Assembly (NCBI GenBank): GCA_015680905.1
Contig: CM027380.1
Location: forward strand, 107,990,501-108,054,500
Source: Coptis chinensis
Lineage: Eukaryota; Streptophyta; Magnoliopsida; Ranunculales; Ranunculaceae
Length of the DNA stretch: 64,000 bases
Reading direction: 5' to 3'
The notes below the pieces were generated by a model. That model had not been told where the DNA came from and did not search any database. It saw only the letters and a list, made by a program, of their open reading frames with translations. Position numbers and translations under genes: made by a program. Positions 35,301 through 47,626 of this stretch are shown in pieces (positions within the stretch are counted from its first letter, which is position 1; the number at the start of each line of letters is the position of its first letter).

Positions 35301-35859
35301 ATTTCACCCGCTTTTGTCCAGTTACATATCTATCATTATATTGATTGTTTGTTATTTACGGGAATCGAAATGTCATTTGAATATTGTCTATCATGAAAAT
35401 CAGTCTATTACAACATTGTTTGAACTTAATTTGATTTTTGTTGGGAGGATATTCATAAGCTTCTCTTGAGTTTCACATAAGTTGGTTAGAAATCCCCTAA
35501 ACCAATATTTCAGGTATAATATTTAACCCGCTTTTGTTCTCGAACTCCCTTATTAAACCATCATTTCAATTATTATACCATTTAACTTTCTCGCATAATT
35601 TCCTTCCTAGGCAATCATGGTGAAAGAGCGAATTCAAAGGCGTGTGCAAAGAGCGAATTACAAAAGATATGAAATACTATTATATGTGATTTCACTTTGT
35701 CTATCACACACATATATTTGTTCACACATATATATTTGTCGATTACATATCTATCATTATATTGATTGTTTGTTATTTACGAAAGTACAACTATATCAAC
35801 ATATTAGCGGGTGTATCTTAGGTCGCGACTTCATTACCACAAATTTGGAGAAATGAAAG

Positions 35860-36627
35860 AGAGGGAAAGGAGTTAATTCACCACGATCAATTCCACAAAG
35901 ACGACATCCTCATTCGCCTCCCAATCCGATATATGTGCCTCCCCATCGAAGATATGCTACGCCCCCCAATTTAGTATATGTGCCTCCTAATCGAAGATCT
36001 ACTCCTTCTCCATCTGATGTGCCTCATAATCGAAGATATACTCCTTCTCCATCGGTTGTGCCTCATAATCGAAGATCTACTCCTTCTCCATCTGTTGTGC
36101 CTCATAATCGAAGATCTACTCCTTCTCCATCGGTTGTGCCTCATAATCAAAGATCTAATGCAGCTCCTAATAGACTATCTGTTGTGCCTCCTAATCGAAA
36201 ATTTACTGCAGCTCCCAATAGGCTATCTGTTGTGCCTCCTAATCGAAGATCCACTGCAGTTCTCACTAGGCTATATGTTATGCCTCCTAATCGAAGTTTT
36301 ATTACGGTTCCCAATATGTTATCTGTTGTGCCTCCCAGTCAAAGATCTATTGCACCTCCTAATCGGAGATCTGTTGCACAACGTCTTCGAAGAGAAAGGG
36401 AAATGCAAGTGCCTCTAAATCACGATCAAATTACTATAGCACAACAAAATCGGAGACAGAGAGAAAAAGATGTTATGTCTGATTACATTGCAGATTCCTT
36501 TAAGAAGACGAGGTCAACGTACGAAGTTGGGTCATCTTCATCAATGTATGATATCTCTTACAGAGAAAGCCAGCCTCCAGTCACAAAAGATGTAACAATG
36601 CAAAGTTGTGAGAATAACACTATGTAA
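35860..36627 (+). pseudogene. Proline/asparagine/arginine repeat region, N-terminal to the Helitron Rep
   Basis: An open frame made of imperfect repeats of the type VVPHNRRSTPSPS and VPPNRRSTA. At DNA level these are units of about 39-60 bases (GTGCCTCATAATCGAAGATC and similar) between 35985 and 36370. The following part is basic and helical (RLRREREMQVPL). Plant Helitron RepHel proteins often have a variable low-complexity N-terminus before the zinc-finger-like region. An intron (36628 to about 36707) with GT and AG borders may join it to the next segment. No defined function. Confidence 0.55.
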
Positions 36628-36707
36628 GTTAAGCGCTTAAATTCTCACTCTTATGTTAGGTTTCAACATATCGTAAAGCGTGATATATCATAGGTCTATT
36701 TTTGCAG

Positions 36708-38460
36708 TGATCATGATATGACTGGATTTGACGAAAGTGAAGAAGAAATTCTTAATTCTCATAGAGGTCATGCGCTTCCAGTTCCAAATCGCCGTCACTT
36801 TTTGGGAAAGATGGATGTTCTTTGTCCATTTTGTTCGGCCCTTCATTGGAAAGATGAACAGTTATCGAAATCAAGGCGCAACCGACCTTTATTTGGAACT
36901 TGCTGTTTACAAGGAAAAGTTAAGCTACCGCTTCTTTCTCCACTGCCTCCGGCACTTAAATCTTTATTCGAAGGATCTAATAAACGTGCAAGATTATTCC
37001 GTGAGCAGATTCGGCAATACAATGTGTGTAATGCCTTTACCAGTCTTGGTTGTAAATTTAACGATCGTGTGTTACATGGACGTGGTCCTACCTCATTCAC
37101 TGTTCATGGAGAGTTGCGGCATCAAATCGGTTCATTGTTGCCTGATCCAGGGATGGAACCTAAGTTTTCACAACTTTATATTTATGATCCCCTAGCTGCT
37201 TTGGATCACCGCCACAATCGTAATCCGAATTTGTCAAGGGAAGTGTTGAAAACTGTACAAGAAACTCTTTTGCAGACCCACAAGTTTTGTGATATCTATA
37301 AGCAAGCATTTGAGGTTTTAACTGAAAATGCTTCTGAGAATAACAATGTTCCGGTCCATCTACACTATGATCCGCGTTCGGATAGACGAAGGTACAACCT
37401 TCCGACAACTGATGAGATTGCAGTGATATTGCCTGGAGATGGGAGTAAGGTTGATGCCATGCGTGATATTGTACCGGCTTTGAGAGGAGGGCATGAGTTG
37501 GAACGGATAAGCGAATGTCATCCCGCTTATTTGCCTTTGCATTATGTTCTTCTGTTTCCTTATGGGGATTTGGGTTGGTCACCTGATTTAAAGTTGTGGG
37601 ACGTCAAGAGAAATGCTCCAAGCAATGCAAGACTCACCCAATTATTGTATTACGCCTACCGTTTGTTTGAACGACCCACAGAGTACTCATCCATCTTACT
37701 GGGGTGTAAATTGTTGCATGAATTTTTGGTTGATGCTTGGGCTGCATATGAACAGAACCGTCTGCGATACATTAGACTAAATCAAGACACCATCCGTTCG
37801 GATGTGTACAAGTGCTTGACAGATGTTGCACTTGAGGGATTAAGTCCTGATCAAATTGGCCAACGGTTCATTTTGCCTTCCTCACATGTTGGAAGTCCAA
37901 GGCACATGTACGAGATTTTTCGAGGATTCAATGGCTATCACCCGGCACTATAAGCACCCGGATATTTTTCTTTACGGTGGATTCGCAAACCCTAATTGGC
38001 AGGAAATTAAAGATGCGCTCAAGGAACACCAAACCCGACACCCGCCTGAAATAGTTGCACGAGTATTCGAGCTGAAACGAAAAGCAATTATGAAAGAAAT
38101 CTTGAAGAATGATATCTTCGGTCAGGTGGTTGCATATGTCTATACCATTGAATTTCAGAAGCGCGGTCTTCCACACATGCATTGCCTTTTATTTCTTGCG
38201 CATGATGACAAGATCCGAAACAGTGAGCAAGTTGATAAATTTCTATGTGCTGAATTCCCAGACCCTGACACCCACCCTGCATTGTTTGAAACAGTGAAGA
38301 AGTGCATGGTTCATGGCCCCTGTGGTGATCGAGATCCGAGTGCTTCATGTATGGAAAATGGTCGATGCACTAAAAGCTATCCAAAAGAGTTTGTGGAGGA
38401 AACAATTATGGATAAAAAGGATTACTCCATTTACCGAAAAGCGACAGCGGCAAGAAATAT
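36708..38460 (+). pseudogene. Helitron Rep: zinc-finger-like region, Helitron-like N domain and HUH motif
   Basis: The segment starts with a CxxC-x2-H pattern (LCPFCSALHWKDE and FGTCCLQGKVKLP) and the plant Helitron N region (FTSLGCKFNDRVLHGRGPTS, LPLHYVLLFPYGDLGW). The frame then shifts in a T homopolymer near 37915-37920. After it come the Rep parts: motif-1-like FANPNWQEI, RVFELKRKAI, then the metal-binding HUH motif in TIEFQKRGLPHMHCLLFL. NGRCTKSYPKEF follows, also typical of plant Helitrons. Rep would nick and join DNA during rolling-circle-like transposition. With the frameshift here and another near 38450, the copy cannot make a full protein as written. Confidence 0.88.
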
Positions 38461-39292
38461 TTTGTGAAGAGGAAGAATAAAATGGTTAAAGTTGATAATG
38501 GAGATGTTGTTCCCTACAATGCATATCATGCGAAATGTTTGATTTGCCATATCAATGTTGAAGTTTGTGCATCGTGTCAAGCTGTTAAATATATTAACAA
38601 GTACATCTACAAAGGTTATGACAAAGCAACAATGGGTGGCGGGGGAACAAATGATGAGATTGACAATATATCGATGCAAGGTACATTGGACCAATTTTGC
38701 ATGGCATCTATTTCAAAATCCAATGCATAAAGAGTTTCCAAGTGTCCAACGATTGGCGCTTCATTTGGAAGGTATGCATAGGGTTGTTTTCAATAGCAAA
38801 GAGCCCATGGATGCAATTCTTGCCCGAGCAAGAGACCAAACTTCAACACTGACAGCTTTCTTTAAGCGTTGTGCTGAAGATCCAGATGCACGTGCATATA
38901 CCTATCAAGAGTTTCCACGACACTATGTTTTCCACAAAGACTCTCAAGAGTGGACTCCTAGGACTCAGGGACCTTCCATTGGTAGGATGTATTTTGCAAG
39001 CCCCAATGCCGGGGAGAGGTTTTATCTACGTTTGCTACTTACTGTTGTAAAAGGGCCTACCTCCTTTGCATATCTTTATAAAGTCGGTGATACCGTGTAC
39101 AGCACATACAAAGAAGCATGTATTGCCCGTGGGCTGTTGGAAGCTGATGATGAGTGGATACAATGCCTAGAAGAGGCGGCGATAATGAAAACTGGATATC
39201 AACTACGGAGGTTGTTTTGTGTAATTCTTTTAGAGTGTCATCCGTTACGACCCGGATCTACTTTGGAGCAAATTTGCATCGAGTATATGTGA
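38461..39292 (+). pseudogene. Helitron Rep Y2 motif and linker to helicase
   Basis: After a frameshift near 38450 the frame reads FVKRKNKMVKVDNGDVVPYN and then VKYINKYIYKG, which contains the two catalytic tyrosines (Y-x3-Y) of the Helitron Y2 motif. Another frameshift near 38680 leads into FFKRCAEDPDARAYTYQEFP and RMYFASPNAGERFYLRLLLT, which are conserved linker blocks of plant Helitron proteins. The catalytic residues are intact, so inactivation comes from frame breaks rather than active-site loss. Confidence 0.85.
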
Positions 39293-39542
39293 TGATCTTG
39301 GACGGCCCGAACAAAGCCCGACATCCCGGATCCAACCGATGAGCAAATAATGATTACGACTTATATCACGGTGGAACAAATCCTTTTAGAATCTGGGAAG
39401 ACATTGGAAGATTTCCGCCCATGCCAAAGCAAAAGGAGGATTGGAGCAAAATTGTTGGCAATAGGCTCATTTGGGAACAACGCCAACTTCAAAGATGAAG
39501 CATAGGAGAAGAGGCTGCGCGATTGATGTGAGTTAGATCTTA

Positions 39543-41053
39543 ATGCCGAACAACTTCATGCTTATCTTGTTGTGGCCCGATTCAAGATTATATGGTGACA
39601 AGGGCAAACTTTTCTTTTTGAATGGAGCAGCTGGTACAGGGAAAACTTTTTTGTATAATACAATTGCAAAGGCCTGCCGCAGCACGGGTCTTATTGTCAT
39701 CATGGTGGCATCATCAGGAATTGCATCTCTATTATTGTCTGGTGGACGCACTGCTCATTCTACATTTAAAATTCCAATTGATGTGATGGATACCACTTTT
39801 TGCGGCTTCACTAAACATTCTGACCTTGCTGACCTATTTAAAGAAACAAAACTAATTGTTTGGGACGAGGTGCCCATGCAACATAGATATCTTGTGTTGA
39901 GGGTCGTGGATAGAACACTTCAAGATATTTGTGGAAACAAGAAGATATTTGGTGGTATTACTACGAGTTCTTGGTGGTGATTTTCGACAAACACCTTTGT
40001 TATATACGTTAGGCGAGAGAGCAATTTGTTGGTGCATCACTACGGCGCTCTTTCCTTTGGAGTTATTTAGAAGTTTTGCACTTGGTACAGAACATGCGGC
40101 TTGAAATGGCAGAGTCCGAGAATGTCGAATTCGCCGATTTTTTGTTGGAGGTGTGCTACTAATGCCTTCTAATTAGAATGTTTTTTTTCTCCATTAGTTC
40201 CATATATAAACGAACTATTTTAGAAACTAATGAATTCATTTTTTGCTTTGATTCATTTAGATTGGTTCAAATCCCAAAGAATGCGTACAATTGCCGAATG
40301 GAATCATTAAGTGTACCAATATCCAAGAACTCATCTTCTCTGTCTATCCCCATTGGATGTTATGGACACACCGTCTCCAAATTTCTTAACTGATCGCACT
40401 ATTCTTGCTGCCCGTAATGATGATGTGAGTGCAATTAATGAGGTTGCACTGAATTTGTTTCCTGGTGAAGCGCTTGAGTATTTGGCGGCAGATAAAATCA
40501 TCGAAGATGATATTGATAATCCAAGTGGGGCTCACTATCCCACCGAGTTTCTGAACTCCCTCGACCCTTCTAGCTTACCACCTTTCAATCTCAAGTTAAA
40601 ACACGGATGCCCTATAATGTTGCTTTCGGGAACATAACACCTAAAGATGGGCTTTGCAATGGGACCACCGACTTATGGTGCTTCAATAATGCGAAGTAAA
40701 GTCCTTCAAGCCAAAATTTTGACTGGAGAGAAAGCTGGAAATCCGGTACTCATCCCAAGAATATCTCTGGCTCCCTCAAATGCAGAGTTGCCTTTCAAAC
40801 TATCAAGACGACAATTCCCTGTTCGACTAGCTTATGCCATGACAATTAATAAGTCGCAAGGCGGTCGGTGAAATATGTTGGCATTGATTTGAGGACACCG
40901 GTTTTCAGTCATGGGCAACTCTATGTGGCCATGTCCGGATGTACTTCTTCAAAAGAATATCGAGTTTTCTTCCACCTAATGCAAGAAATTGTACTACAAA
41001 TGTCGATAAGTTCTTCTCTAAGGACATCGATACCAATGAGAAAAGGCAAGTGA
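39543..41053 (+). pseudogene. Helitron Pif1-type helicase domain
   Basis: Walker A is seen in [17 protein letters not shown], then [20 protein letters not shown] and a Walker B-like [12 protein letters not shown], which has D-E as expected for SF1B helicases. Later blocks are [20 protein letters not shown], the segment ending [11 protein letters not shown], and the final [13 protein letters not shown] and [13 protein letters not shown] motifs. These lie in at least four different frames, at about 39543-39980, 40311-40637, 40647-40871 and 40868-41053. An AT-rich stretch near 40150-40260 may be an intron. The copy is decayed. Confidence 0.88.
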
Positions 41054-41987
41054 GAAATTAAAGAATGTTATTTTTATTGATTTAGAAAATAAAGAATATA
41101 TTGTATCCATATATATGCTATGTAAGTTTTATGATAGTTTTTTTTGTTGATGATAGCGTGGATACTTAAAAATAAGAATAGAGATTATTTTATTTTGAAA
41201 ACCATCTCTTTTTGTAAACAATATGCTAAATGTATCAAGTCTAAAAAATCATGTGTATGTGGTTTGTTTTTAGGTACCAAGTTAAATTGCCATAATTTTT
41301 TGACATGATTGTAGTCTTTGCTCCATGGCGGATTTATCCATATGGTAGCGAGAATGGTGTGAACAGATATGCATATAGAGGAGAATGAGAGAAATGAGGA
41401 ACTCGATAAAGTGGTGGAGTATTTATTTTATTTTATTTTTTCTTTCGTTACTAGAATTAGCCCCATGTGAAAAATTATGCAAAGTCTTCTTTCTTTGTTT
41501 AATGAGTTGTCTTTTAGTTTTAGAAGTAATTTGTGTTATGTATAAATATGAAATTATATATTTTGGTATGGTTGATCTATGAGAATTGTATTGTTTGATT
41601 TTCGTGGGTTATGACAGATTTAGGTTTTGAAATGTTGAAAATACAAAGGAGACTCTGGCTTTGGATTTTTTTATTTTTAAAAAAAAAAATGATGATGCTC
41701 TTAATTGAAGACTCTCCCTTTATTTTCATCATTCTCATTCGATATGTATTAAATTAATGAATGTATAAGAGTATGTGTAATGAGTTATTGGTTTGTGAGA
41801 AATGAAATGCATAGAATTGCAATAATTAAACTCACTTGAGTATGCGTATGAAATGATTATGAAGTATAAAACTGTTGAAAATGGTTATATCATCGATACA
41901 ATGCTACCATAGAGATGGTCTCTCTTGGGGTGTTGTTCAAAAGCAATGTGTCTAGAGTGCCGACTGGCACGGGCATTCACTAGTAGT

Positions 41988-43195
41988 TCTATAATAAATG
42001 CCGCCTTTTACATTATTATGTTTATGGAGGATGTGATTCGGGGTCTCTACGTCTGCTTCCAAATTCGAGCCCATTTAGAGAATAGGGGATCATATATCAT
42101 GACTCACTCTTCCATGACGTGTAAACACCTGAACAAAACTGCAAGTGGTATTGCTATTTCACAAGAGTCCACCAAGATACAAATAAATACAAAACTTGCC
42201 GTTTAAGATGACAAGATATCGTATCTCTAGACTATATGATAGGCGGATCTATCGGAAGCCTCCTCAACTCTCGAGTAGGCAAATTTAAATCTCTCTTTTC
42301 TTATTATTTAGCCATTTCTCCTTTGAGTTTGAAATATTTACTAAATACCTCTAAATCAAACACCCACCAATTCCAATCGAAATCAAACACTAATTACCAA
42401 TTCCAATCGAAATCAAACACTAATTTCTCTTGCAATCGAAATCAAACACCAATTTCACTGTATTACACATACACACCAACTCCACACCAATTTATATATA
42501 TGAAGGGCTTTGTTGAGAGGTTATCAAGTGTGGGTTGCTGCGAATAAGGATAGATTGGAGGAAGAGTCATATAAAAAGGTTAGAATTTTGTCTTTTTTGT
42601 TTTTTTTTTTAATTATTATTATAAAAGTTTGATGTGTATAAAGGTTAGAAGTTTGAATATAAGGAGATGTTTTTTTGGGTGATTGAACATGAAACTATGA
42701 GTAACTAAATATGTTGCACTTTGTTTATCTACATATAGTCGGGTCTTTAGGAGACATACTTTTCAACCGAACAGTGTATTTCTAATCTCTCTATTTTAAG
42801 ATTTTAGAACTACCTCCCTTAATTATTCTAATTTAGCTCATTTATTTTTAAACAATTTACAAAAAACTCCATCACTTTACTGAAATTAGAATTAGTTTCA
42901 TATTATTTAAAATAATTTAGAAAACCTCATTTCACTAAAATTATATTCAACCCCTCCTAATATTTTTATATTATTTTTTAGATTAGAACTAGAATTCAAA
43001 AAATCATACCTCCTTCACGTCACTAAAATCCCTCCAAATATTTTTATATTATTTTTTAGATTAGAACTAGAACTCAAAAAATCATACTATCCAAGAGATG
43101 TTAGAGCAACAAAAATCATACTATCCGAGAAATGTTAGAGTGACAGGTTTAAAGACTTGAAAAAACACCGATGCGTAGCACGGTTCGCACACTTG
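41988..43195 (+). mobile_element. Helitron C, probable short non-autonomous element
   Basis: The right end contains an imperfect hairpin, ACCG-A-TGC-GTA-GCA-C-GGT (43167-43184), then TTCGCACACTTG and a host T. That is the layout of a plant Helitron 3' end with CTAG changed to CTTG. The left end would be TCTATAATAAATGCC at 41988, right after the terminus of Helitron B. The interior is non-coding, with short direct repeats: CCAATTCCAATCGAAATCAA type units near 42355-42455, and a duplicated segment of about 50 bases near 42960 and 43036. The left edge is less certain than the right. Confidence 0.5.
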
Positions 43196-43245
43196 TCGAT
43201 ATTAAATCGCCCAACTCAATCTAATCGTATTATCGTAATCGATGC

Positions 43246-44955
43246 ACATATATATACGGGCCGGCTACGTCGAAATACTATTCTAACATACCATACCCAG
43301 CCAACCAACATATCTTGTAGAATTTGATGTCCATATATGCTTCTAACAAATCAAACAAATTAAAAGGGGCAAAAACATCAATTTTTTTCACAAAAGAAAA
43401 ACCATTTTCTTCTTCTTCTCGGCTTTCGTTGCCGTAAAAAAAATTCGGTTGGTTGTACTGAAAAAAAAAAATTGACAAAAATTTATTATTCTTTTTCCCA
43501 TTTCTACTTTGTAATAACAATCAATATCGACGATGAAGATGTTTTGCATGGAGGAGATGAATATCATATCGAAGACAAAAGAATGAAAAGTAGGATTGTC
43601 GAAGTCATTGTTTCTATTTTCTGGAGAATCCATTTGAAGGATGATCGAATTTGAAGTTGCGCAAATGCTCATGGTATCTGTCTTACACTCTTACTACAAG
43701 AGGGTAAGCGGGAATAAAATAGATGGGGCACAATTTATCCAGATACATCATTCCAGTACCAATCAATAAGAAGACAATTTGTTTCGTGACTCATAATGAT
43801 TAGAGTCATTGTTCCCAACCAGTAAAACACTATCTACCAGCACAAAATTAATTGCATCCAAATGAACCATATCACGACACCTACTAAACTCCAACAGGGC
43901 CACAGTCCCAGTGCTACAAGAGCTCGTCACACGTTGCAAGCAATATATGACGTTATACTCACTGAAAAAATTGGATTATAAAAAGGAGTAACGTCCTCAT
44001 TCTTTGCATAAGAGCATTTGCAATGCAGGTGATAGTTTTCACCCCCTCTATCACCGCCACCTCCTCACTTTTCACCCCCTCTATCACCAACCCGGTGATA
44101 AACAAGTGAAATCGCGTGCGAAAGCAAAGTGATAAAAAATATCTCGGACGGGATGTTGGATTCCGCCCGGACATAAAAATTGAAAAATGGCTCCTCCGGG
44201 ACGGAATGAAACATCCCGCCGAAATTTAAAAAATCGAAAAAAAAACCGAAAAATCATGCGAGACGGAATCTAACATCCCGTCCGAAAAAAAAACCCACGA
44301 GACGGAATCCAACATCCCGTCCGAAGTTAACAAGTCAGTGATAAACTCGGTGGAAGGTTTCACCTTGTTTTGAACTCGGGAAAACTATCACCGAAGTTTA
44401 TCACCCAAAGATTGCATTACAAAGACTTTTAGAGGAAAGTAGGTGATAGTTATCACTTCCCCCCCTCTATCACCTGCATTGCAAATGCTCTAAGCTTTAA
44501 TAGTTGCGACCAGTTTTTGGAACCCCCTTTCTGTTTTTTTGCTAATCGCTACAGTGATGACTAATTTCTGACCTCCCTTACAATGATTTCCGACACCATA
44601 GATGTACCACTTTTTCCCTATATAGCCTAATTCAAGGCCCTTCTAGAGAGGAGGGGCCTCATTCAAGGGCGGCTTTATGCATTTATCAAATCCATTTCCA
44701 TCCACCTTGGAGTACTTAAAGAACATAGGTGGGGTTGTGGGGTTTTGAGGAAGAAACCCAAAAAGCAACGTGAAAAGAAAATGGTTTTTTTTTTTTATGA
44801 AAAAAAATTGTCGTTTTTTCCCCCTTTAATTTGTTTGATTTGTTAGAAGTATATCCGGACGTTAAATTCTCAGAAGATCCGACGGTTACGGGTAGGTCAA
44901 GATAGTATGTTAGAATAGTATCTCGACATAGCCGGCCTGATATATATATCGGGCT
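43246..44955. mobile_element. Element with inverted-repeat arms of about 200 bases, family unclear
   Basis: The sequence at 43246-43450 (GGCCGGCTACGTCGAAATAC, then CTATTCTAACATA, CTTCTAACAAATCAAACAAA) matches the reverse complement of about 44760-44955. The arms are roughly 80 percent alike by eye. Long arms suggest a MULE-like or foldback element, but I find no clean target duplication. The interior holds a complete Harbinger-type MITE (44012-44490) and AT-rich sequence without genes. Confidence 0.6.
44012..44490. mobile_element. PIF/Harbinger-type MITE nested in the inverted-repeat element
   Basis: A 479-base element with inverted ends GAGCATTTGCAATGCAGGTG and CACCTGCATTGCAAATGCTC, flanked by TAA on both sides (44009-44011 and 44491-44493). 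The interior contains several copies of GACGGAATC.AACATCCCGTCC (near 44220-44330), which gives it a repetitive, foldable core. No coding capacity. Confidence 0.88.
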
Positions 44956-47160
44956 GCCTAGGTAGGCAATGAGAATTTCGAAAGATCCAAAAATGAGAAT
45001 ATCGGGCCGGTGGATCATAGCCGATCGGTCGATGAAAAACGATATTTCGAAGGGTCTGGGTTTCAAAATTCTACTTTTACGAAGGGTTTGGGTTTCGAAA
45101 TTTCCTCCCAGCAAACAACAAACTAAGATCATTAACAAACTTAACAAACAACAAATTCAAAATCAAAACCACCGAAATCATCAACAACAAATCATCAACA
45201 AAATCAAAACCACCGAAAAACCCAAAATCAAACCCAAAACCCCTTATTTTCGATTTTCAAACACCCAAATTTAAAGAACCCATCTTAAAATTCGATTTGA
45301 AGAACCCAAAAACCCCCATTCTTGATTCTCACAAGGTATGTACTTTTGGAATATTTTGAAATATTTGTTCAATTTTTTTTTTTTTTTTTTTTTAATTGAT
45401 ACATGCGGTTTTTGCTAATTACTTGTTGTTTTAGTTTGTGTTTGGTTGCTAGCTGTTTGGGTTTTACTAAATGATTGGTGTGAATAATTGGGTTTTAGGA
45501 GTTATGCTTGTAAAATGGTTAGGACTTTGGTTGGAGTTGATGAGAACTCTTTGAGAATGCCCGAAGAGGTAAAAACTAATAATCCATTTCTGCTATCTAA
45601 AGTTACACTGTTGGTTTTGATGTATTTGTGAACATTTTATGAGTTGTTGATAAAATGTTGGAATTGATTTGTGTTTCAACGTTCTATTTTGATGAAGTTT
45701 CACTACTATGATGATATTACGGTATGATCGATGTTTCATCTGACTTGTTATGAAACTTAAATGTAGTCATGCAGTATGTTTTAGCTTGATATGTATGTCG
45801 TTACGATCCTAGATTTGTTATTGGTTCGTTTGGTAGTTATTTTTGTTATTAATTACTCCTAGGTTGCATTTTGGTATTTTTCTGATCCTCTACTTGATAT
45901 ATGAAAGTGATTTTGGTATTTTTTTGTGCGTCTCTGTTTGTCTGGATCATCAAGAATCCAGACCCTACGGTACCTGTAATGAGTCGCAATGTTCCAAGAT
46001 TTGATTCAAATTAAAAGCTAGTAGCTCAGTAGTTTGTGTGCTATTGTCATCTGATTAGTACTACCTCAGTAGTTTTAACATAATGTTGTATTTTTCTCAT
46101 CATTATTTCGTTATGTTTTATTGATCAGTTCCGTGGACCTTCCGAAAGTAGCTTGTTGTTTCATTGATGGAGATTATATAGTCATTACTTACATAAGCTG
46201 ATATGACAGTAACACCCTGAAATTTAAACATTGTGCGACTCTGTAAGAAGAAATTTTGCTGCTAGTCTTCCCCTTATTTGGCCTGAGCACCCTCCTATTT
46301 TGTTGTTTGCGTGTGACTTTCAGGTTTGCTGGAATCAGTCTTTGTTACAAGTAGTGGAAAATCACAAGGCCTGCAGCAGTTCAACAGTTCTGGCAGCTTT
46401 GTGCAGCAGCAGTTCAGCAGTTCTGATAATAAACAACCCACGAAACAAGGATGGAAAAAAAATCCTAACATTCCGAAATGAGAAGGGAAAATATATATTT
46501 GAGAATTCAAACCTGGGTGAAGTAAACCAAACAAACAAGCCAAAGAAAGGAAGCCCCGAATCCAGCGCGCAATTTTTTTTAGCCATTTTATCATTTTTTT
46601 TTCTTTCCTTTTTGAGCTGAGACAAGAAACTGGAAGAAGAGCTCTCTGGGGCTTGTTTTGCTTGTGTGTTTGCTTTTCTGACATTTATAACATGAGTTGG
46701 GTATTGACATTCTGACAAATTCCAAAACTGGGATTGGAAGTGGGCCTCGAGGTCAAGCAATTTTTGTGATGCTAATGTCAGCTGATAGCAAACAATTAAT
46801 ACTCAAGTATATCGAAAGCTCACTTCATTTGAAATGCATTTCTGGGTTCGAACTAGTACTAGTAACTGCTTAGATGGGCTATTCAGAATTTCAGATGATA
46901 GAAACAAGTTGAGTTAGTACATACCAAAAATATAAAGATTTTAAAATAGTAAACAAAAAATTAATCGGAACACTAGTGAGAAGAAGAAACAAGTACGTGC
47001 AATTGTTCTTTCCATTATTTTCAAAGGACAACTTGATAGGTCATCAAAATCTATTACAACTTGATAGGTCATTAAAGTTACAAGGGATCGCACCCTTACA
47101 TTGTTTGTCAGAACTGCTGCAAGTTCAGCAGTTCAGCTCCCTTAACTGTAGACTCCCTTA
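44956..47160. other. Intergenic region with no supported gene
   Basis: A run of A/C-rich sequence with AACAAA and CAAAATC motifs at 45110-45290 resembles a plant 5' leader. A short exon-like stretch near 45500-45570 (acceptor TTTTAG, then MVRTLVGVDENSLRMPEE, then a GT donor) could be a first exon of an unknown gene or a relic. The longer open frames at 46230-46760 overlap on both strands and match nothing I recognise. Confidence 0.35.
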
Positions 47161-47164
47161 TTGT

Positions 47165-47275
47165 TTGTCAGAACTGCTAACATGCCAAACCATAAGCCTT
47201 TAAAGTCAAAATCGGCAAAGAAAGCCAAGACCACAGCAACTGGCATTCCAACAAGATAAAATGACCAGTGATCAC
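47165..47275 (-). pseudogene. MATE/DETOXIFICATION transporter fragment
   Basis: About 37 codons on the minus strand read SFYLVGMPVAVVLAF and FDFKGLWFGMLA, the conserved transmembrane block near the C-terminus of plant MATE efflux transporters. Nothing before or after it continues the protein, so it is an isolated relic exon. The neighbouring sequence has a repeated ttgtttgtcagaactgct (47101 and 47161). Confidence 0.7.
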
Positions 47276-47475
47276 ACTTAAGGGTGGAATTTGAGCCGAG
47301 GGCTCGGAGCTCGGCTTGGGCTTGGCTCATTTAAGCTCGGCTCGAGCTCGCTCGTTTACTATATGAGCCGAGCTCGAGCTCAAATTAAAGCTCGTGTAAC
47401 AAATGAGCTTGATGAAGCTCGGCTCGTTTAGCTCAAATAGCATATTTATAGTGTAAAATAACCAGTGATCACACA
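47258..47475. repeat. Small insertion rich in GAGCTCG motifs, flanked by a direct repeat
   Basis: The 14-base sequence ACCAGTGATCACAC occurs on both sides (near 47261 and 47461). Between them lies about 190 bases of repeated gagctcgg/ccgagctc motifs (47290-47440), a composition common in plant non-autonomous elements. If the flank is a target duplication it is long for a TIR element, so a retrotransposition or repair event is possible. Confidence 0.5.
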
Positions 47476-47626
47476 TTCACACTCCAGTATTGCCCTTCAA
47501 GCAGTTAAGTTGACTAGATTATGTCTAGGCCCATACATATACGCTATACTCCACCAAGGAAGACCCATACAAAAAAACACATCTGGAAAGAAGTTTAAAG
47601 AAAAGTACTTTTATTCTTCTTAGAAC

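Larger units (their letters stand above)
33449..41983 (+). mobile_element. Helitron B, formerly autonomous RepHel element
   Basis: The right end is well defined. A hairpin GTGCC-GACT-GGCAC lies at 41957-41970, then GGGCATTCA and the terminus CTAG at 41980-41983, followed by a host T, exactly the plant Helitron pattern. The left end has lost the first bases seen in Helitron A: it begins near 33449 with TCAAGATCTTTGGCGCTACA, joined directly to Helitron A. Coding sequence runs from about 35.9 to 41.05 kb: a repeat-rich N-terminal region, the Rep (HUH/Y2) domain and a Pif1-type helicase, interrupted by several frameshifts and stops. The region 33.5-35.8 kb shows no recognisable gene. Confidence 0.88.

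Noticed and set aside
35985-36370. Regularly spaced repeats that could look like a CRISPR-type or satellite array
   Set aside because: The units are imperfect, adjacent without unique spacers, keep one open frame (VPPNRRST-type peptide repeats) and sit at the N-terminus of the Helitron Rep gene in a plant genome.
46295-46760. Two overlapping minus-strand frames of about 130 codons
   Set aside because: They overlap a plus-strand frame of similar length, have low-complexity Lys/Ser stretches, and show no domain or splice context.
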